DNA of 64,000 bases from the NCBI GenBank assembly GCA_000708835.1, contig DF237448.1:1-64000 (forward strand). The letters run 5' to 3'. The position numbers and the translations under genes were made by a program. Below, one piece after another: positions 21,901 through 34,800 of the stretch. Origin of the DNA: Klebsormidium nitens (lineage: Eukaryota; Streptophyta; Klebsormidiophyceae; Klebsormidiales; Klebsormidiaceae). Below the pieces are notes generated by a model. That model had not been told where the DNA came from, searched no databases, and saw only the letters and a list, made by a program, of their open reading frames with translations. How positions within the stretch are numbered: the first letter of the stretch is position 1; every line of letters starts with the position of its first letter.

Positions 21901-24900
21901 AGAAGAGAGTCTCTTTGTCGGCGCTGGGCACTTTCGTAAACGCTTTCCCAAGAATTGTTGCTTCCGGAGCACTGACAAGACAGATATCCGCAGAAGTAAA
22001 AACGTACCGTTCCCATCTGCGAGCCAGCAAGTGTTCGGAAACGAGAACTGCCTTCAAAAATTTGGCCCAAATCTCCTCCAGGCTCCACTTCTAGCTTACC
22101 ATGCAGTCGTCTGAAGAGGCTCTGGTTGACCATAAGCGGATACACCAGGGCGCGCTCCCCTTTGTCCGCGCAGTAGCCAATGAACTCCAGCAAGTTGGGG
22201 TGCTTCAGTCGGCTCATCATGTCAACTTCGACGCGGAACTGCTTCTCTCCCTGCAAATACGTTACCACACACGTTAGTTTTCGGGCCCATAAGTACGGCT
22301 GGTTAGAAAGCGGTTGTAAGTCCGACAACCAGACTTGAGCGGATCCCAACTCCGCAACAAGGTTACAGCCCCTGATTGAGCCGGCACATCCATTCCACCT
22401 CAAAGTCTCTCCTTGGAAGTCAACGAGTGGGGTGATCGATAACCGAGTAGAGTGATCCAGTATCCAGTATTTGAATAGATTGATTAGTAACCGAGCAGAG
22501 TCATCAGTTGACGAGTAGGGATAAGTCAACAAGTAGAACCATATACTTAAAGGAGCGAAGTGAATTAATCAACGAGTAGAGTGGTTAGCTGACGAGCTGA
22601 GTGATCAGTGCTCGCAGGATGGCTGCGAAGAGTCGCCACGAAAGGAAGTAAGTTCCAAGACCGACGGACCAAAAGTTGGGCTGACTTACGTGCTTGCCTG
22701 GCAGTGCCGTCACCTTCTCAAGCCGCTTGATCGCGACCTCGCGGTTATCCAGAACCCCGTAGTAAACCCGGCCAAACCCGCCCTCCCCGACCAGCAGCGT
22801 GGGGCTGAAGTTCTGCGTCGCGTTTTGGAGCGCTGTGAACGTGAAAAGCAACGGCACATGCCCGCTTAACCCCTCCAGGTTAAACCCTCTAGGGGTTTGA
22901 GTAGTATCTGAAGGCGTCCGAAGCTGTGGATTTTCACACTGTTCGGACGAAGAGTCCGAATATGCGGCGAGCTGCGCGTTGCGCTTCAGAGTGTCGCCGA
23001 TCGTGCCGCGCTGCCATTTCTTGTTTTCCAGATCGATGGCTATGTGTAACGGTTTCGCCTCCTGGTTTCCGAAACTCTCCGAGCTCGTCTGAGAGGGGGT
23101 CCCCGCCATGGGCTGATAGCCGGCCCCCCCTTTCTCGAGATTGGAGCCTGCAGACAACATGTGAATTAATACAGTTATTGCAGAACGCAGGAATCGGAAA
23201 AGGGACAACTCAAGACGAAGTATGCACTGAACGACTCTTGAAGGAGTCGAAGTAGTTGTACAATGAACTTGGAATTAGTAAAGTCAAGTGGAGACATAAG
23301 GTTGGACTGAGGATCTGGTTTCGAAGCAAGCTGCTCGCAAGAAGTCGCACTCTGGCGTCGAATCTTCTGAGGTGGACGTCTTGCCATGGTAGTGGAAGAG
23401 AGTGAGGATGACTTAACCATGCATCAAAAACTGGATGAACTCAAGGGAGATGGTTTCTAAATAGCCAAGATTACAATCAGCCCGGATTGACACCAAAAAA
23501 CCCTAATACAGATTATTTCTTGCTCCACGCGCGCACCCACCCTTAACCCCCAAACCGAACCTACCCGTCTTAGTGCGCGCGAATACCTTGTTATTACGTT
23601 AGCTTGCTCTCAATGTACTTGATATGGATCAAAAGTGGCACGCCAATTTCAAGGAAGACAACTGTTTTCTAACGCTTTGACGTTTCCATGGATGTTCAAG
23701 CTAATTAATACACGCATTTTGAAGTCGGGACAATGGCCGTGTTACGTGAGGGACAACTTACCAATGAACGGACCTGACCCGGAGGGGGATGACTTATTAG
23801 GATCGCTTAGCATCAACTGGGCGCTCTTCCTGCCCTTCTTCAGGTACCGGTGCCTCAGATAAACAACCAGGCAAACTGTCTTGGCCAGCATGCCAAAAGC
23901 GAGGCACACGCAGATGGTGATGATTGTGTCGGTCTTGCTCCAGTGAAAGCCGCGCCCTGCGCGCGAGGAAAAAGCATCGCGTGTCTGGAACTAAGATTAT
24001 GTGCAGGAGTATCGTAGTAATGAAATGGTTCAAGGTATGATAAGTTCGCCAGCCTGAGGCGGCAGGGGTAGTTTGGGGGTTAGCGTGGGTAAGGGTGCAG
24101 AGGGGGTGATTCATTGGGTTAGGTTACTGGTGTTAGAAAGAGCTTATTAGTCCTGGCTCTCATTTTTCCAGAATAAGTCCGTCGTTAATGATACATAAGT
24201 TCAACCGTCAAGCAGACTTCAAAGCCAAGCATCCCTGACAAATGTCAGCCAGACTTAGAAGTCAAGCGTCAAGCGTCAAACAGGCTTAGAGGATAACAAC
24301 CTTGTCGGTCTTGCCCCATTCGTAAAAGCTGCTTTTGCCCAAATCAAAGAATCGCCACGTGTCAAGAGATTGGACGCTCCAGTGGCAGTCACATCATGAT
24401 GGGATGGACTTGAAAGTTGAGCCTCCTATCGTGGCTGTAAATCTTAGTTTAAATCCAATGCAGGTTGCAAGGTATGCCCATGCCAAGATCATGCGTGTGC
24501 AACTTTTAATGAAGGCATGAAAGGAGACAAGTTCAAATGACGGCTGCCGGCAGAGCGATAGGCTGGAACAGAAGCACGCCACTTGCTGCCTACAAACTGA
24601 CCTCCTTCAAAACAGACCTATGTAAGTCAACAGCGCATGTCAGTACTGACAGAAGGAACTTGAGAGGCCTTCACTGAACACTTCAAGCACAACAGATAAA
24701 GGCAGTCTTTCACCTTGAAAATTCACGACTAGTTGCCAAGCGAAGTCAGAGTACATTCACTTCCACCTTGAAATCTCACAAGTCAGCTAGCAGGTTACAT
24801 TCACTTCTCCTTCCGCTTGCCAGGACCTTCGGACCCTTACCACAATTGCAAGTGATGTCAGCAGCGGTGTCGCCGCAGCGGGTTTTGCCCGCTTTTCCAT

Positions 24901-25039
24901 TGGTGCAGGTGCAAGGGGCGTCAGCAAGGCACGTGCCGTTTGTGGCCAGCTGCTGAGAGCTGTTGTCTTGTGAGGCAGTCAGCTCAGCATAGCAGCTCAA
25001 CACCAGTAGAAGCACCACCAAAACTCCTTTGCCTCTCAT
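18990..25039 (-). CDS. Receptor-like protein kinase, short Cys-rich ectodomain
   Basis: Nine minus-strand exons fit in phase: 25039-24841, 23956-23762, 23147-22690, 22250-22100, 21456-21342, 20942-20799, 20289-20109, 19520-19398 and 19148-18990. They total 1725 nt, a 574-aa protein with stop. A signal peptide ([18 protein letters not shown]) leads a small ectodomain of about 45 aa with six cysteines ([24 protein letters not shown]). Exon 2 encodes a transmembrane helix ([20 protein letters not shown]) followed by a basic stop-transfer segment. The cytoplasmic kinase is of the plant RLK/Pelle class (PERK or CRK-like): [55 protein letters not shown], and RPRMADV near the end. The catalytic loop reads HRDFNSSN, so the lysine expected after HRD-x is asparagine. 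It probably works at the plasma membrane. The ligand cannot be inferred. Confidence 0.88.
22425..22620. repeat. Degenerate minisatellite in an RLK intron
   Basis: Between the third and fourth RLK exons the plus strand repeats variants of a motif like CGAGTAGAGTGATCA (for example near 22442, 22492, 22512, 22575 and 22592), with irregular spacing of about 15-45 bp. It is non-coding and seems unrelated to the neighbouring exons. Confidence 0.55.
24276..24345 (-). repeat. Acceptor-side echo of the RLK transmembrane exon
   Basis: In the first RLK intron, about 370 bp upstream of the transmembrane exon, is a copy of that exon's head. One frame reads [10 protein letters not shown] against [10 protein letters not shown] in the exon. 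It has an AG (GCAAAAGCAG) before it. If it were spliced to exon 1 in phase, translation would reach a TGA at 24276-24278 after about 18 residues, giving a secreted ectodomain without membrane anchor or kinase. It is probably a relic, but it could be an alternative terminal exon. Confidence 0.6.
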
Positions 25040-26769
25040 TGTAGCTTCGGCGCAAGCTGCGTTCTTCGTGAAATATTGCCTTTAGGGCCCCTGAGCCTAA
25101 TAGGGCTTCTCCTTCGTCCAAGGAAGCCCTTCAAAGTCCCTCTAAGAACAGATATTGTGGCGTCACCCGATGGATGCAACACCGCCTCAAATGTGACACA
25201 TCTTCACCAGGTTCTCGAAGGGAAAGCAGAAGACACGGACCTTGCGAGTGTTGGAGGAGACTAAGGCGATGCCGCATGTACGGTATGTACTACCTATGTA
25301 GCTCCTGTCAAGCAGAATCTTTGGTCATGGCATTTGATTTGACGACTTAGCAGCTTGCTCATGCAACCCTGCTCGACCCTTCAGGCTTCAGTCTGCATTT
25401 TGCCTCCTTTACCTCTGGTAAATAGGTAGTACCTACATTTGGTTAGCCAGCTCGCAACGCCAGCGAAAAGTGCGCCGCAGGCATCGCACACTGCTAGCTA
25501 ACTAGTGATATCCCCAGTTTGCAAACAGCACGAGATACCTAGGTAGCTACTAGCAGAGCAGTCAGGACCCCTGGCCCCGGGCCGGGGAATGCATGCACGG
25601 TGTGACTGCAGCAAGGCACCGGCCAGCCAAAGCGCACCCGGTAGAAGAACACGGTCCTGCGAGATATTAGCTGTGAATATCCCCAATGATGTCACAATTG
25701 ACAAGTCTCATCATTGCGTCTCTCGGATTAAAATCTGGCCTGGACCGGCACGGACAATTCGCTGCTCGCACCAGGACTTTTTTCCGAAAATTGATTTCCA
25801 TGTTACAAACCCGGGTTAGGCATAGGTAAGTGCATAGTGTGTTCTGAATCCTGATCACCTTCCTATTGCACTGGATTAAAGTGTAAAACAATGTCCTATT
25901 GAAGACAATCGCACCTATTTCTGGTGCGATAGGGCCCCCATCACGGTAGTCCAGTGTCGCCAGCTTCCGATCCCGGAGTCCCGCGCCCGCGGTATTTTAG
26001 CCTCAGAGGAATGATTGCCCGGTGCGAGTCACCGCCCGCACTTTTCCGCTAAAACTGGGGTGGGGATGCCGGCCCCCCAAGCCCCACCGCTCCTTCCTCT
26101 TGCGGTCTTTACACTTGCGGTGGAGTGCTGCACTGGAATGTAACTGAAATCAGAGCACTGTGTGCACTTCCGAGTCCACGGGGCCCCGCGGCAACGGCAG
26201 CCGGGCAGCCTTTTATGCATATCAGAATACGCGCGGTCCCGCGCGCGCCTGACCATACTCTCAAATAGCGGCCGCGCTATGGACGGGGGGTTTCATGCCT
26301 AAACCTCGCAATTATTATTAGGGGTTTGCATGGGCCCCCACACGCAGCTAGAAACTTCTGCATGAATGATGAATCATTTTGGAGCAGCTTCCAAGTTCCA
26401 AGCTCGAAGGAGCTGAGCAATGCATGCCGCGGTGCGTACAATTGCGGCAGACTCTAGCTCTTGTCTCCTAGAGAGAGGGCCCAGGGGGACCACTTTTGGT
26501 TCACCCACGACTTGAAGCTTTGCCCCCGAAAGAGAGCCCACTTCATGGCGTCAAAATCCAGCATCAATAATTGGTGGAAAGAGTTGCTAGCACTAGAGAA
26601 GGAAAGAGGAGGACCACAAGACCAGGGCTTCTGGGCTTGCATGCTGTAAGAAGCACCTGAAGTGAGCTTTCAAGTCCTTCTTATCAATTATTACTTAGCA
26701 TTTTGGCATGTGTCTGCGTTGAATATGTTGATGAAAAGTTTGTGCTCATTGTCAGTACCCTGCTTCACA

Positions 26770-27118
26770 GCTCGCTGAGGATCGTCAAATTGCCCGTTTG
26801 CGACAAGTTCTGGGAAGGGGTCCAGAAGAAGTACGAGCATATGTTTCACCTGATCATATGTTGCATAAGTTGTCTAAACTCTTTGGAGCTGTCCCTGTTA
26901 CAACTCTGACTACTCAAACGAGCAAAGAATGGCAGAGCGCCCAGAAAAGCTGTGTGTTGTTGGTCTTGGGGGCATGCGGCGAAATTGCTTTGTGCTTATC
27001 TTGGGATTGTCACATTTTGTTATCCCAGCAAATAGGTGGGGACATACGATGCGCTATGTTGACCAGCTCTCAGACGGTACAAATCTTTCACATGGTCGTC
27101 ATATTTTTCAACTTCAGA
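26770..27118 (+). other. unrecognised open frame, possible gene relic
   Basis: After an AG at about 26769 the plus strand reads LAEDRQIARLRQVLGRG and then VSPDHMLHKLSKLFGAVPV without a stop for more than 100 codons. The first 60 residues look protein-like (charged helix). The later part turns hydrophobic and Cys-rich and may not be coding. An overlapping frame (26929-27153) is also open. I recognise no family. It could be a fragment of a decayed mobile-element gene. Confidence 0.25.
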
Positions 27119-27963
27119 TGAACGTTTGTTATGTGTATGTTCCGTGGTCGTAGGCCCTTTGAGAGATTGCTTTTAGAAGTATGATGCTGCCAAGGCAGAG
27201 TGACAGAACTTTCTTCCAGCAGCAATCTGCATGCCACTCAGGATCTAAAATTTAGTATCTCAGAAGCACGAGGTGCTTCTGTTGTTAACTGGTCCTTGCT
27301 CTCTGAATGGTAGCATAGCTTATATGCAACAGCTGGATGCAACGGCTCTTTCTAGCATTTCTCATACCCGGATCGATTTGTTGAAAATCACCTGTACTAG
27401 GTCCAGATATAGGGCATTTTAAGCTAGACTCTGTCGGAGTTACTGCAGTGCACCCTGCAAGTGTAAGGCATAACGGTGGAAGTATCAAAACCAACCGGAA
27501 GTTAAGGTAGTTTGGGGCAGCATCCAATGCTTCATGGGTTCTAAACATGTTCTATACCTTGTATTGTTGAAAGCTCTTGGTGTAGCTTTGGGCTGTAATA
27601 AGGTTAGCGGCAAGAGTTTGTAGATCTCAAGATGATAGACTTTCTCGTCCATCTCATCGGCTGCAAACAGCTGAAACTCAAGCCACCTGTCGTGTGCTAC
27701 AGGTGAAAAGCGGGAGCCCCGATCAATGCAACCAAGGCGCACAGTGCCCATAATCACAGTCGGACAGCTGCATAAGTACCCTTGCCATAACCAGTTCTCC
27801 CTAGAATCATATTAGAACGGCAATGACCGGAGTGTTCTTCGTCTCCAATAGCAACCCTTTTTAGAGTGCGGTTTCCACGTAGCCAGCCCACATTACGCCC
27901 CATCAATTGGAGCACTTTAACACCGTCAGGTCCATAGCTGCTCTGGTGTGAAACAGACCCCTT

Positions 27964-28506
27964 TTACGCTAGAACCTTGGACAGAAGGCTCCCCTGGGTT
28001 GCCCTCAACCGGGGCGCATTCACACCCACGGGCACCGTGGAGAGGTCGGTGCGAATCGGCCCTAGGCCGCACTCCCCCCTGCGGAAGCGAGGTGTGAAAG
28101 AGGGGGGTAGCCCCAGCAGGAAATTTGCCACCAAGCGATCCCCCAAGAAAGTGAAGAAGGACAAACCGAAGATGTCAAGTTTCCAGCGGTTGGACCTGGC
28201 GCCGCTCTCTCCTGAGAGACCCTTCCAGAGGCCAGGTTGGGATTGTTCTTCGCTGTCTCTTGCTGGCTTTGTGTGTGGCCATAGCTTCAGGAAACCGTTT
28301 TTGAGGAAGTCCTGACGTATCCCCTTTTGTATCCCCTTTCCGTTTTCAGTGCTTTGGATGCGATTGTCACCCTCAAATGCTTGTGTCCTTTTTTTGGATG
28401 TTCCGCGTCCCCTCAGCCTGGAGCGTATCTCGTAGAGTTGGTCCTGAAGAGCCGTCAGTGGTTGAAAAACGTGTTGGGGGATACACCGCTGGTTGTTTAA
28501 ACCCAA
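27964..28506. other. GC-rich patch open on both strands
   Basis: The minus strand is open for 180 codons and the plus strand for 112 codons (27977-28315). The plus frame is very basic (KRSPKKVKKDKPK), while the minus frame has a hydrophobic segment (LDIFGLSFFTFLGD). Neither shows a known domain and I cannot decide which strand, if any, codes. GC is clearly higher than in the flanks, as in true exons of this window. Confidence 0.3.
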
Positions 28507-28864
28507 CCTCTCGCGAAGTAAAGTGTTTGGTCCAAACTGAATCTCTCAAGAAGCAGATTGTTCTGTCCATATTTCATGTATTACAAAGATCAATAAAGCG
28601 CAACCCACTGTCAGCATAATGCTATCTGGTGTGATCATATTCCCTGATTAAGGTGTTTTAAACTGTTGTTGCTCTGCCAATGTCTTAGGGTCTGTGCCTT
28701 GCTTGCCAGTCCGAAAGTCGCGTGTTCCTTGCTTCCTTCTTTGTAAGCTTGAACCACTCGACTTTCTGTTCCTTCAGTCCATAATTATAAACGTGATCTC
28801 TTTGTGTTCAAATAATCCTCCATTGTTTGAAATTGATTGCTTCAATTCTGTTCTCTTTACAGTG

Positions 28865-31800
28865 ATGTCGCGCGACGAACCGCAATCGGCGCCGTCTGAT
28901 CTGGCGATGCTGGACGGTCAGTTGCATCTGGAGGGATGGGGACCGGTCCACGTGGCGCTGACGGATGATGCCATCATCTGGGAGCGGGACAAGCGGGGCA
29001 AGAGCAGCAAGAAGGTGCGCGATCGGTGGAGGTTGATTCGTATTATTTCTGGTTTATTGGTTCCGATTAGATAGTCACAGTGAGCAAGCTCTCATTTCGC
29101 ACAAAAAGGTGCGCGATTAGGGGAGCTCGAATTGCATTTATTCTAGGTTATCGGTTCAGGTTAGATAGTCTCAGCTAGCAAGCTTCCTTCTGAAACAAGA
29201 GTGTGAGCGATCCTCGGAGCTTGTAGCGGAATTGGTCAACTGTTTTGAAAGTACTGCAAGGATGCAATCAGGGTCCCTAAGTCCAAGCTTGTGACTTCTC
29301 CAACCTGTGATGGCCCAGGCTTCACAAAATACCCTATTAGCTAAACTCAGACTCAGGTAGTACAATCTGTGAGAGCCCATTTCTCTTTCAGGGTTTTGGC
29401 TTGTCGTTGTTGGATTGCTTCCGAAAGGTGTATGGTGCACAACCAGCAGTGCCTGCCGCCGGGGAATGTGCATGCCTTCGAGCCGAAGCTTCGATTTTGC
29501 CATGTATACCGTAGTCCAACGTGATGCTTCCGAATAAAGAAATAATTACCTGCGTTCGGAAAGTCAGAAATCCGGATTTCCCATTCCGAAAGTGGAATTT
29601 CGGAAAGGTAAAATATCCTTGAAATGGTCCTCGGAAGCCGTAAAACTGCCAAAAACAGCCAAAAACTCCCCTTTAAAGTGAGATCATAGGGCATTCGGAT
29701 TGTTGCTGGAATCAACATAGAGAACTTCCACTTTCCTGGTCGGATTGTCGGGAGATAAGTTGAAATAGATTGGTTCGGAATCATTACGTTGGACTACGGT
29801 ACATCCTCTTTCTCTCCTGAGGCTCGAAGTCTGGACCAATTTGCATCCCGTCTTTCCTCACGTGTCTTTTCAGCTTCTTTAACGTCTCTTTTTCAGAGCT
29901 CCGGCATGTCGTTGAAGTGCTCCCGAAGTCGGAGCCTTCCTGCGGCCAGAAGAGCCTGCCGCTGGCCAACGTGTTTGCCGTTGAGCTGAAAGCTTAAATT
30001 TTGCCCTGTATTCTTTTGCCGGTGTTCAGAATGTAAAATGATACTGCATCTTGTATTCAAAACCTCCCTTTCTTCATCTTCCCATAACATTTCATTTGAG
30101 GGTTCCGGCGTGTCGTTGACTGCTTTCCAAAGTCAGAACACTGCCGCTCAGCACCGTTTTTGTTGCTGAGCCCGAAAGCTTGACTTTGCCCAACATACAC
30201 TGCTGCGTTTCTGAAACCTGGACAAATGCTGCGTCTCATCTTTTCACACGGTTTCTTGCGCTATCTAAACGTCTCTTTCTCAGGGCCCCGGCGTGTCGTT
30301 GAACTGCTTCCCGAAGTCGGAGCGATCGCGTGGTCAGAAGAGCCTGCCGCTGAACAACGTGTTTGCCGTTGAGATTGCGGGGCCCGGCTCGATCGCCGCG
30401 CACTCGCGGCTGACCGGGAAGGTGGACAAGATCTGCGGACTGGCGCCGCAATTGAACAGGTAATGTTTCATTTGTTGAGTTCAACTAAATCTGGGCTTTC
30501 AGAATCTGCTGTTTGATTCTTCATAATCTATCTCGAGATCGATTCGGAGTTCAGCGTGACAGGGATCCTTCGACAGCTCTTTGCTGAAGTGCCTCCGGCT
30601 TATGGGGCATTTTCCGAGGTCACGCATGTGACAGACAGACTGGCTCATAAGATTCATGGCCATCTTGGTCAGTTACGCTCAGGTTCGATTGGCGCACGTG
30701 CGTACACCGGAGCCGATCTTATGGAAGCTTTTCAAGAAATCAATCAGGAATTGTTTTAGTTTGCGTTTCTGTGACAAAGTTGTAGAACTTGCAGCGTCAG
30801 CCGACCAACAGCAAAATATCGGCCCGTTTTGTTTGCCGGTCACTGTGTAACCACCTCAAAATTGGAGGATCTTGGCGCTTTCTAAGTAGGTAAGCACTAC
30901 AAAAAGCAAGAGCAAATCAAAGCACTCACAAGTAAGATCAAAGCATCACTCGCCCCGCACCCATACCCACCCATCTTGAAACCCCTTGGTGACGTCCTTT
31001 CAACGTCATTTTTCGTTGGCCTTGCTAGTCACAATTCTGAGAAAAGTCGTTTGACGATTATACTTTTTTCCCGACGCGAATGTTCGTTCCTCGAAATGTT
31101 CGTTCCTCGATTTTGTGCGACAGATCGGACGATGGAGGACAGGTCCGTCTGAGAGCCGCGGCAGATGCCGACCCGTTTCCAGGCCAGTCAGTATGTAACC
31201 AGATCAGATTGTAAGAGATCTGACTTATAGATGCGGTTCGGTTGTTTTCCTCGCGCAGCTTCATAGTGCACACGAACCGAATATTCAAGGACAGCTCCGT
31301 CTGGAAGCGGCCACCTGCGTGGCGCTACCCTTCACGTATTTGAGAGCCACCCTCATGAGAGTTCCTTTCGAAACGAGTTCTAATGCGACTCATGTTTTTT
31401 TTTCTGTTGCCGCGCACAGGTTTATTGTGCACACGTTCCGAAAGATGAAGGACAGCTCCGTCTGGGAGCCGCGGCAGCGGGTTTTCGGCCATGCCGAGGT
31501 GGAGGTCTGCAACGCGTGGGTGACTAAGATCCAGGCGGCTCTCAGCGCGGACGTCAAACGGCCCAAGTCTTTGCTGGTTAGTGCTAACCACTACTGAATC
31601 GTAGTCTGCATTTGTTGACTTAAGGGCAGGGCACGTTGCAAATTTTAGTATTTGACGAGCATTCAACGAAGTTCTGGAAGTGACCAGAACCCAAGCGGCT
31701 CTCAGGGCGGACGTCAAACGGCCCAAGTCTTTGCTGGGAAGCGTCGATAGATTTGCATCTCCACATCCAATGTATTGCACGGACTGATTCTGGAGGACTG

Positions 31801-34800
31801 TGACAATCTTGATAGGGGTGACTGCGGATCGGAAACGGGCTAACTCTTTGCTTAGCAACTCAAACTATTTCTGACGGATCTGGGGGTTTTCTAAAATCTC
31901 GCAGTTTTACCTTCTTTTAACTGTGCTGAGTGACCCTAGTCGCAGTTCCAAGCGTGGTTCGCGATTGTACCTGATCAACAAATGGGGTCACTTTATCTGA
32001 TTATGGTAAATCAACCTTTTCAGGTTCTGGTCAACCTGCACAGTGGCATCTGCCAGACTGTTGAAAGCTAAGAGCGCATGCCCCCGCTTTAAGCTTTTGC
32101 TGAGGTGTTTGCGAAGTTTTGACTGCTTATTCCTCGTTTGATGTTTTATATCATAATATTTACTCTCTGTCTCCCAGGTTTTGGTCAACCCCTACGATTG
32201 GGAGCCTCAGACGTGGAGACGCATTGCCTCGGTCTTCACTCTTGCGAGCACCCAATGTCATCACAATCGGTTTAGTGTCTGCCACTTTGATTGTGTAACT
32301 TCAGATGCCCACATTCTAACCCAAATACGTTATCTTTTCCAGGTTTTGGTCAACCCCTTTGGCGGCAAGCGCCAGGCCGTTCAAACCTGGGAGCGCATTG
32401 CCCCGTTGTTTGCTCTCGCGGGCGCGAAATGCGAAGTCGTCAAGACCAAGTCCGTCGGGCACGCGTTCAATTTGATGGACCAAGCGTCAGATGGCGAGCT
32501 CCAATCATGGGACGGAATCGTTGTGGTTGGGGGAGACGGTTTGTTTAACGAGGTTCTTAACGGGTTGCTCATCGGGCGGCACTGCGCGCCCCCGCCCGTC
32601 GTGCCGCAACGGAGCGTTTCGGCGGAGGAAGGGGGGGAGGCCAAGAGTGCAGCAGAGCAGGTAAGCTGCCCCCCAGTAAAATTCGAATCTGAGTTTCGGC
32701 TTCTGAACGAGTATTCCTGCAACCATTTGTCTTCTTCAGTTCGTGCCTTGACAGGTTGTGTTGGTGTGGGAGTAGGGGCAAAGCAGGAAAGTGTTGCGCT
32801 CCTACTTTCCTGCTGGTCTCATCTGACAGGGTCCCTTGCCATCGTTGTGTACGAGAATAAAAGTCCACAGATCGCCAGCTGAAGGTACGACGGTGTTCCA
32901 AGGCGATTCAGCCAATTCTGACGCGAATCTCTCTTCTCCGGAGAACCCTAGAAACATAACAGGTCGAAAGCCGAAAACACGTGAATTGTGAAGTTGCAGG
33001 GCACGAAGGAGAGCGGCTTCCAGCAGCTCCGCCGCACCACCTCCGGCATATTCCCGGAGTCATCCACTGAAGGCTACTTTCTTACTTCTGAAGCGTTCTT
33101 CTCTTCCTATGGAAAAAACACTGAAAACTTGCCAGGGCTTTAAGCCCTAAAATTGCAGGGCACCAAGAAGAGCGGCTACCAGCAGCTCCGCCCCACCACC
33201 TCCGGCATTCCCCCGGTAGTATTCACCGAGACACAGTTCTTGATCTTTTGAGACATCTTGAAAAGCACGAAAGTCTTGAGATCTTGAGACTCTCGACCGC
33301 AGGGGACCAAGAAGAGCGGCTACCAGCAGGTCCGCCTCTCCACATCCTACATATCCCCCCTAGTATCGACTGATGCACAGTTTCGTCCAATACTACACAA
33401 TTTTCTTCTAAGAAACTGCAAAAACCTCAAATATCAAAAGTTTGAAATTGCAGGGATTCAAATGTTTGAAATTGCAAGGAACCAAGAAAAGCGGCTACCA
33501 GCAGCTCCGCCCCACAACTTTCAGCAATTTCTCGGTAGTAGCCACCAAGGCACAGTTTCTCCCATTTTCAAGGCAATAATCGTATTTCCAACGCAATATT
33601 TGGCTTTTGAGATTGCAAAACTTCTGAATTCTACAGATCTGTAAATGCAGGGCACCAAAAAGAGCGGCTACCAGCAGCTCCGTCCCACCACCCCCGGCCT
33701 TCCCCCGGTAGTATCCATCGAGACACAATCCTTGGTCTTTCGGGAAATCTCGAAAGTACAAAACTCTTGCAAAATGCTGAAACTTTGAACGCGCAGGGTA
33801 CCAAGAAGAGTGGCTACCAGCAGCTCCGCCCCACCACCTCCGGCGTTCCTCCGGTAGTATCCACCGAGGCAACCCCCGACCCCGTTCCCGGCCCAAACCG
33901 CCCTGAAGTGCACCGCTCCTCGAGTCACGTCCGGCATGGGCACCGTCGTGCCAACTCGTCGGGGGTTGTTATCCCGACCAGTTTCGACGCCGAGGATCCG
34001 CTTCTTGCGCCCGGGATGCTGAGCCTGGCGTCTGTGACTGTGGATAAGAATCGGTGAGTAGTGGGCTTCAATGTCCAGATGCTTGTACGCTCAGCTTGAT
34101 TGATTCCAGGCGTAGCAATCAGCTCTAGACTCTCCAGTCCGAAGATACGAGTACGGTATTGGGATACGAGATTCTGCAGGAAGGGAAGAAGCTTCGTTTA
34201 CTACTACCTCGAAAGTGTTGCTTATTCCAGTTGTCTTTGGAGTCGTCCAAAGAGTAAAACTCATGATCCATAGCTGTTGCGACTCACGAGCTGTCCGTCT
34301 TTTGACTATCAGGGCCGTCGTCTCGGTCACCGCAACCATTGGCATCCGCAACCCCGACGCCCAGTCTGCCGGCGGCGAGGCCTTCTCCGACGCATCTCCC
34401 GCCACCGCTTCCGCTACCGCAACCGTAACCGCTGAAGTTCTCGACTACGAAATGCAAGCTTCCACTCCGGACGGTAAAGCTGGTGATGGCGGCAAGGATA
34501 AGGCCAGGGTTAGCATTGACGGCCCGGTTACGTCTAACCTCCTCGGAACCCTCCCCCCCGACCACCCCGCCGCGGCCGCGGCCATTGCGGCGGCGGCGCG
34601 AGCGGCCGAGGCCGCCGCGATCGCCGCGGCCCGTTCGCGTGCTTCGTCGCCGTTCTCGCCAGCGGTTACGTCGTATGGTGTTAACCCGGAACCGCTAACC
34701 CTCCCGGCGGCGCTAACCCCGGTCCAAACCCAAACGGAAACCCTGGAGGCGCCAAAGGAGCCGGTTCCGCCGCCGAGCCTCAACACACCGGTTGGGATTG

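Larger units (their letters stand above)
25040..28864. other. gene-poor spacer upstream of two genes
   Basis: About 3.8 kb between the divergently transcribed receptor kinase and ceramide kinase. It has short palindromes of the TACCTAGGTA type near 25415-25545 and two unexplained open-frame patches (entered separately). The last bases, TTCTGTTCTCTTTACAG just before 28863, form a perfect acceptor two bases before the ceramide-kinase ATG. That gene therefore probably has an intron in its 5' UTR or, less likely, a further upstream coding exon. Confidence 0.5.

Noticed and set aside
25260-25550. Short palindromes of the TACCTAGGTA type as regulatory sites
   Set aside because: They recur in several spacers (also near 57330 and 58130), are too short and irregular to assign, and no terminal repeats bound them.
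32990-33850. Reading all six GTKKSGYQQ copies as constitutive tandem exons
   Set aside because: Copies 1 and 3 lack a donor in the right place and copy 4 has AAG instead of CAG. The phase-correct model needs only the sixth copy. Kept as a finding about possible alternative use.
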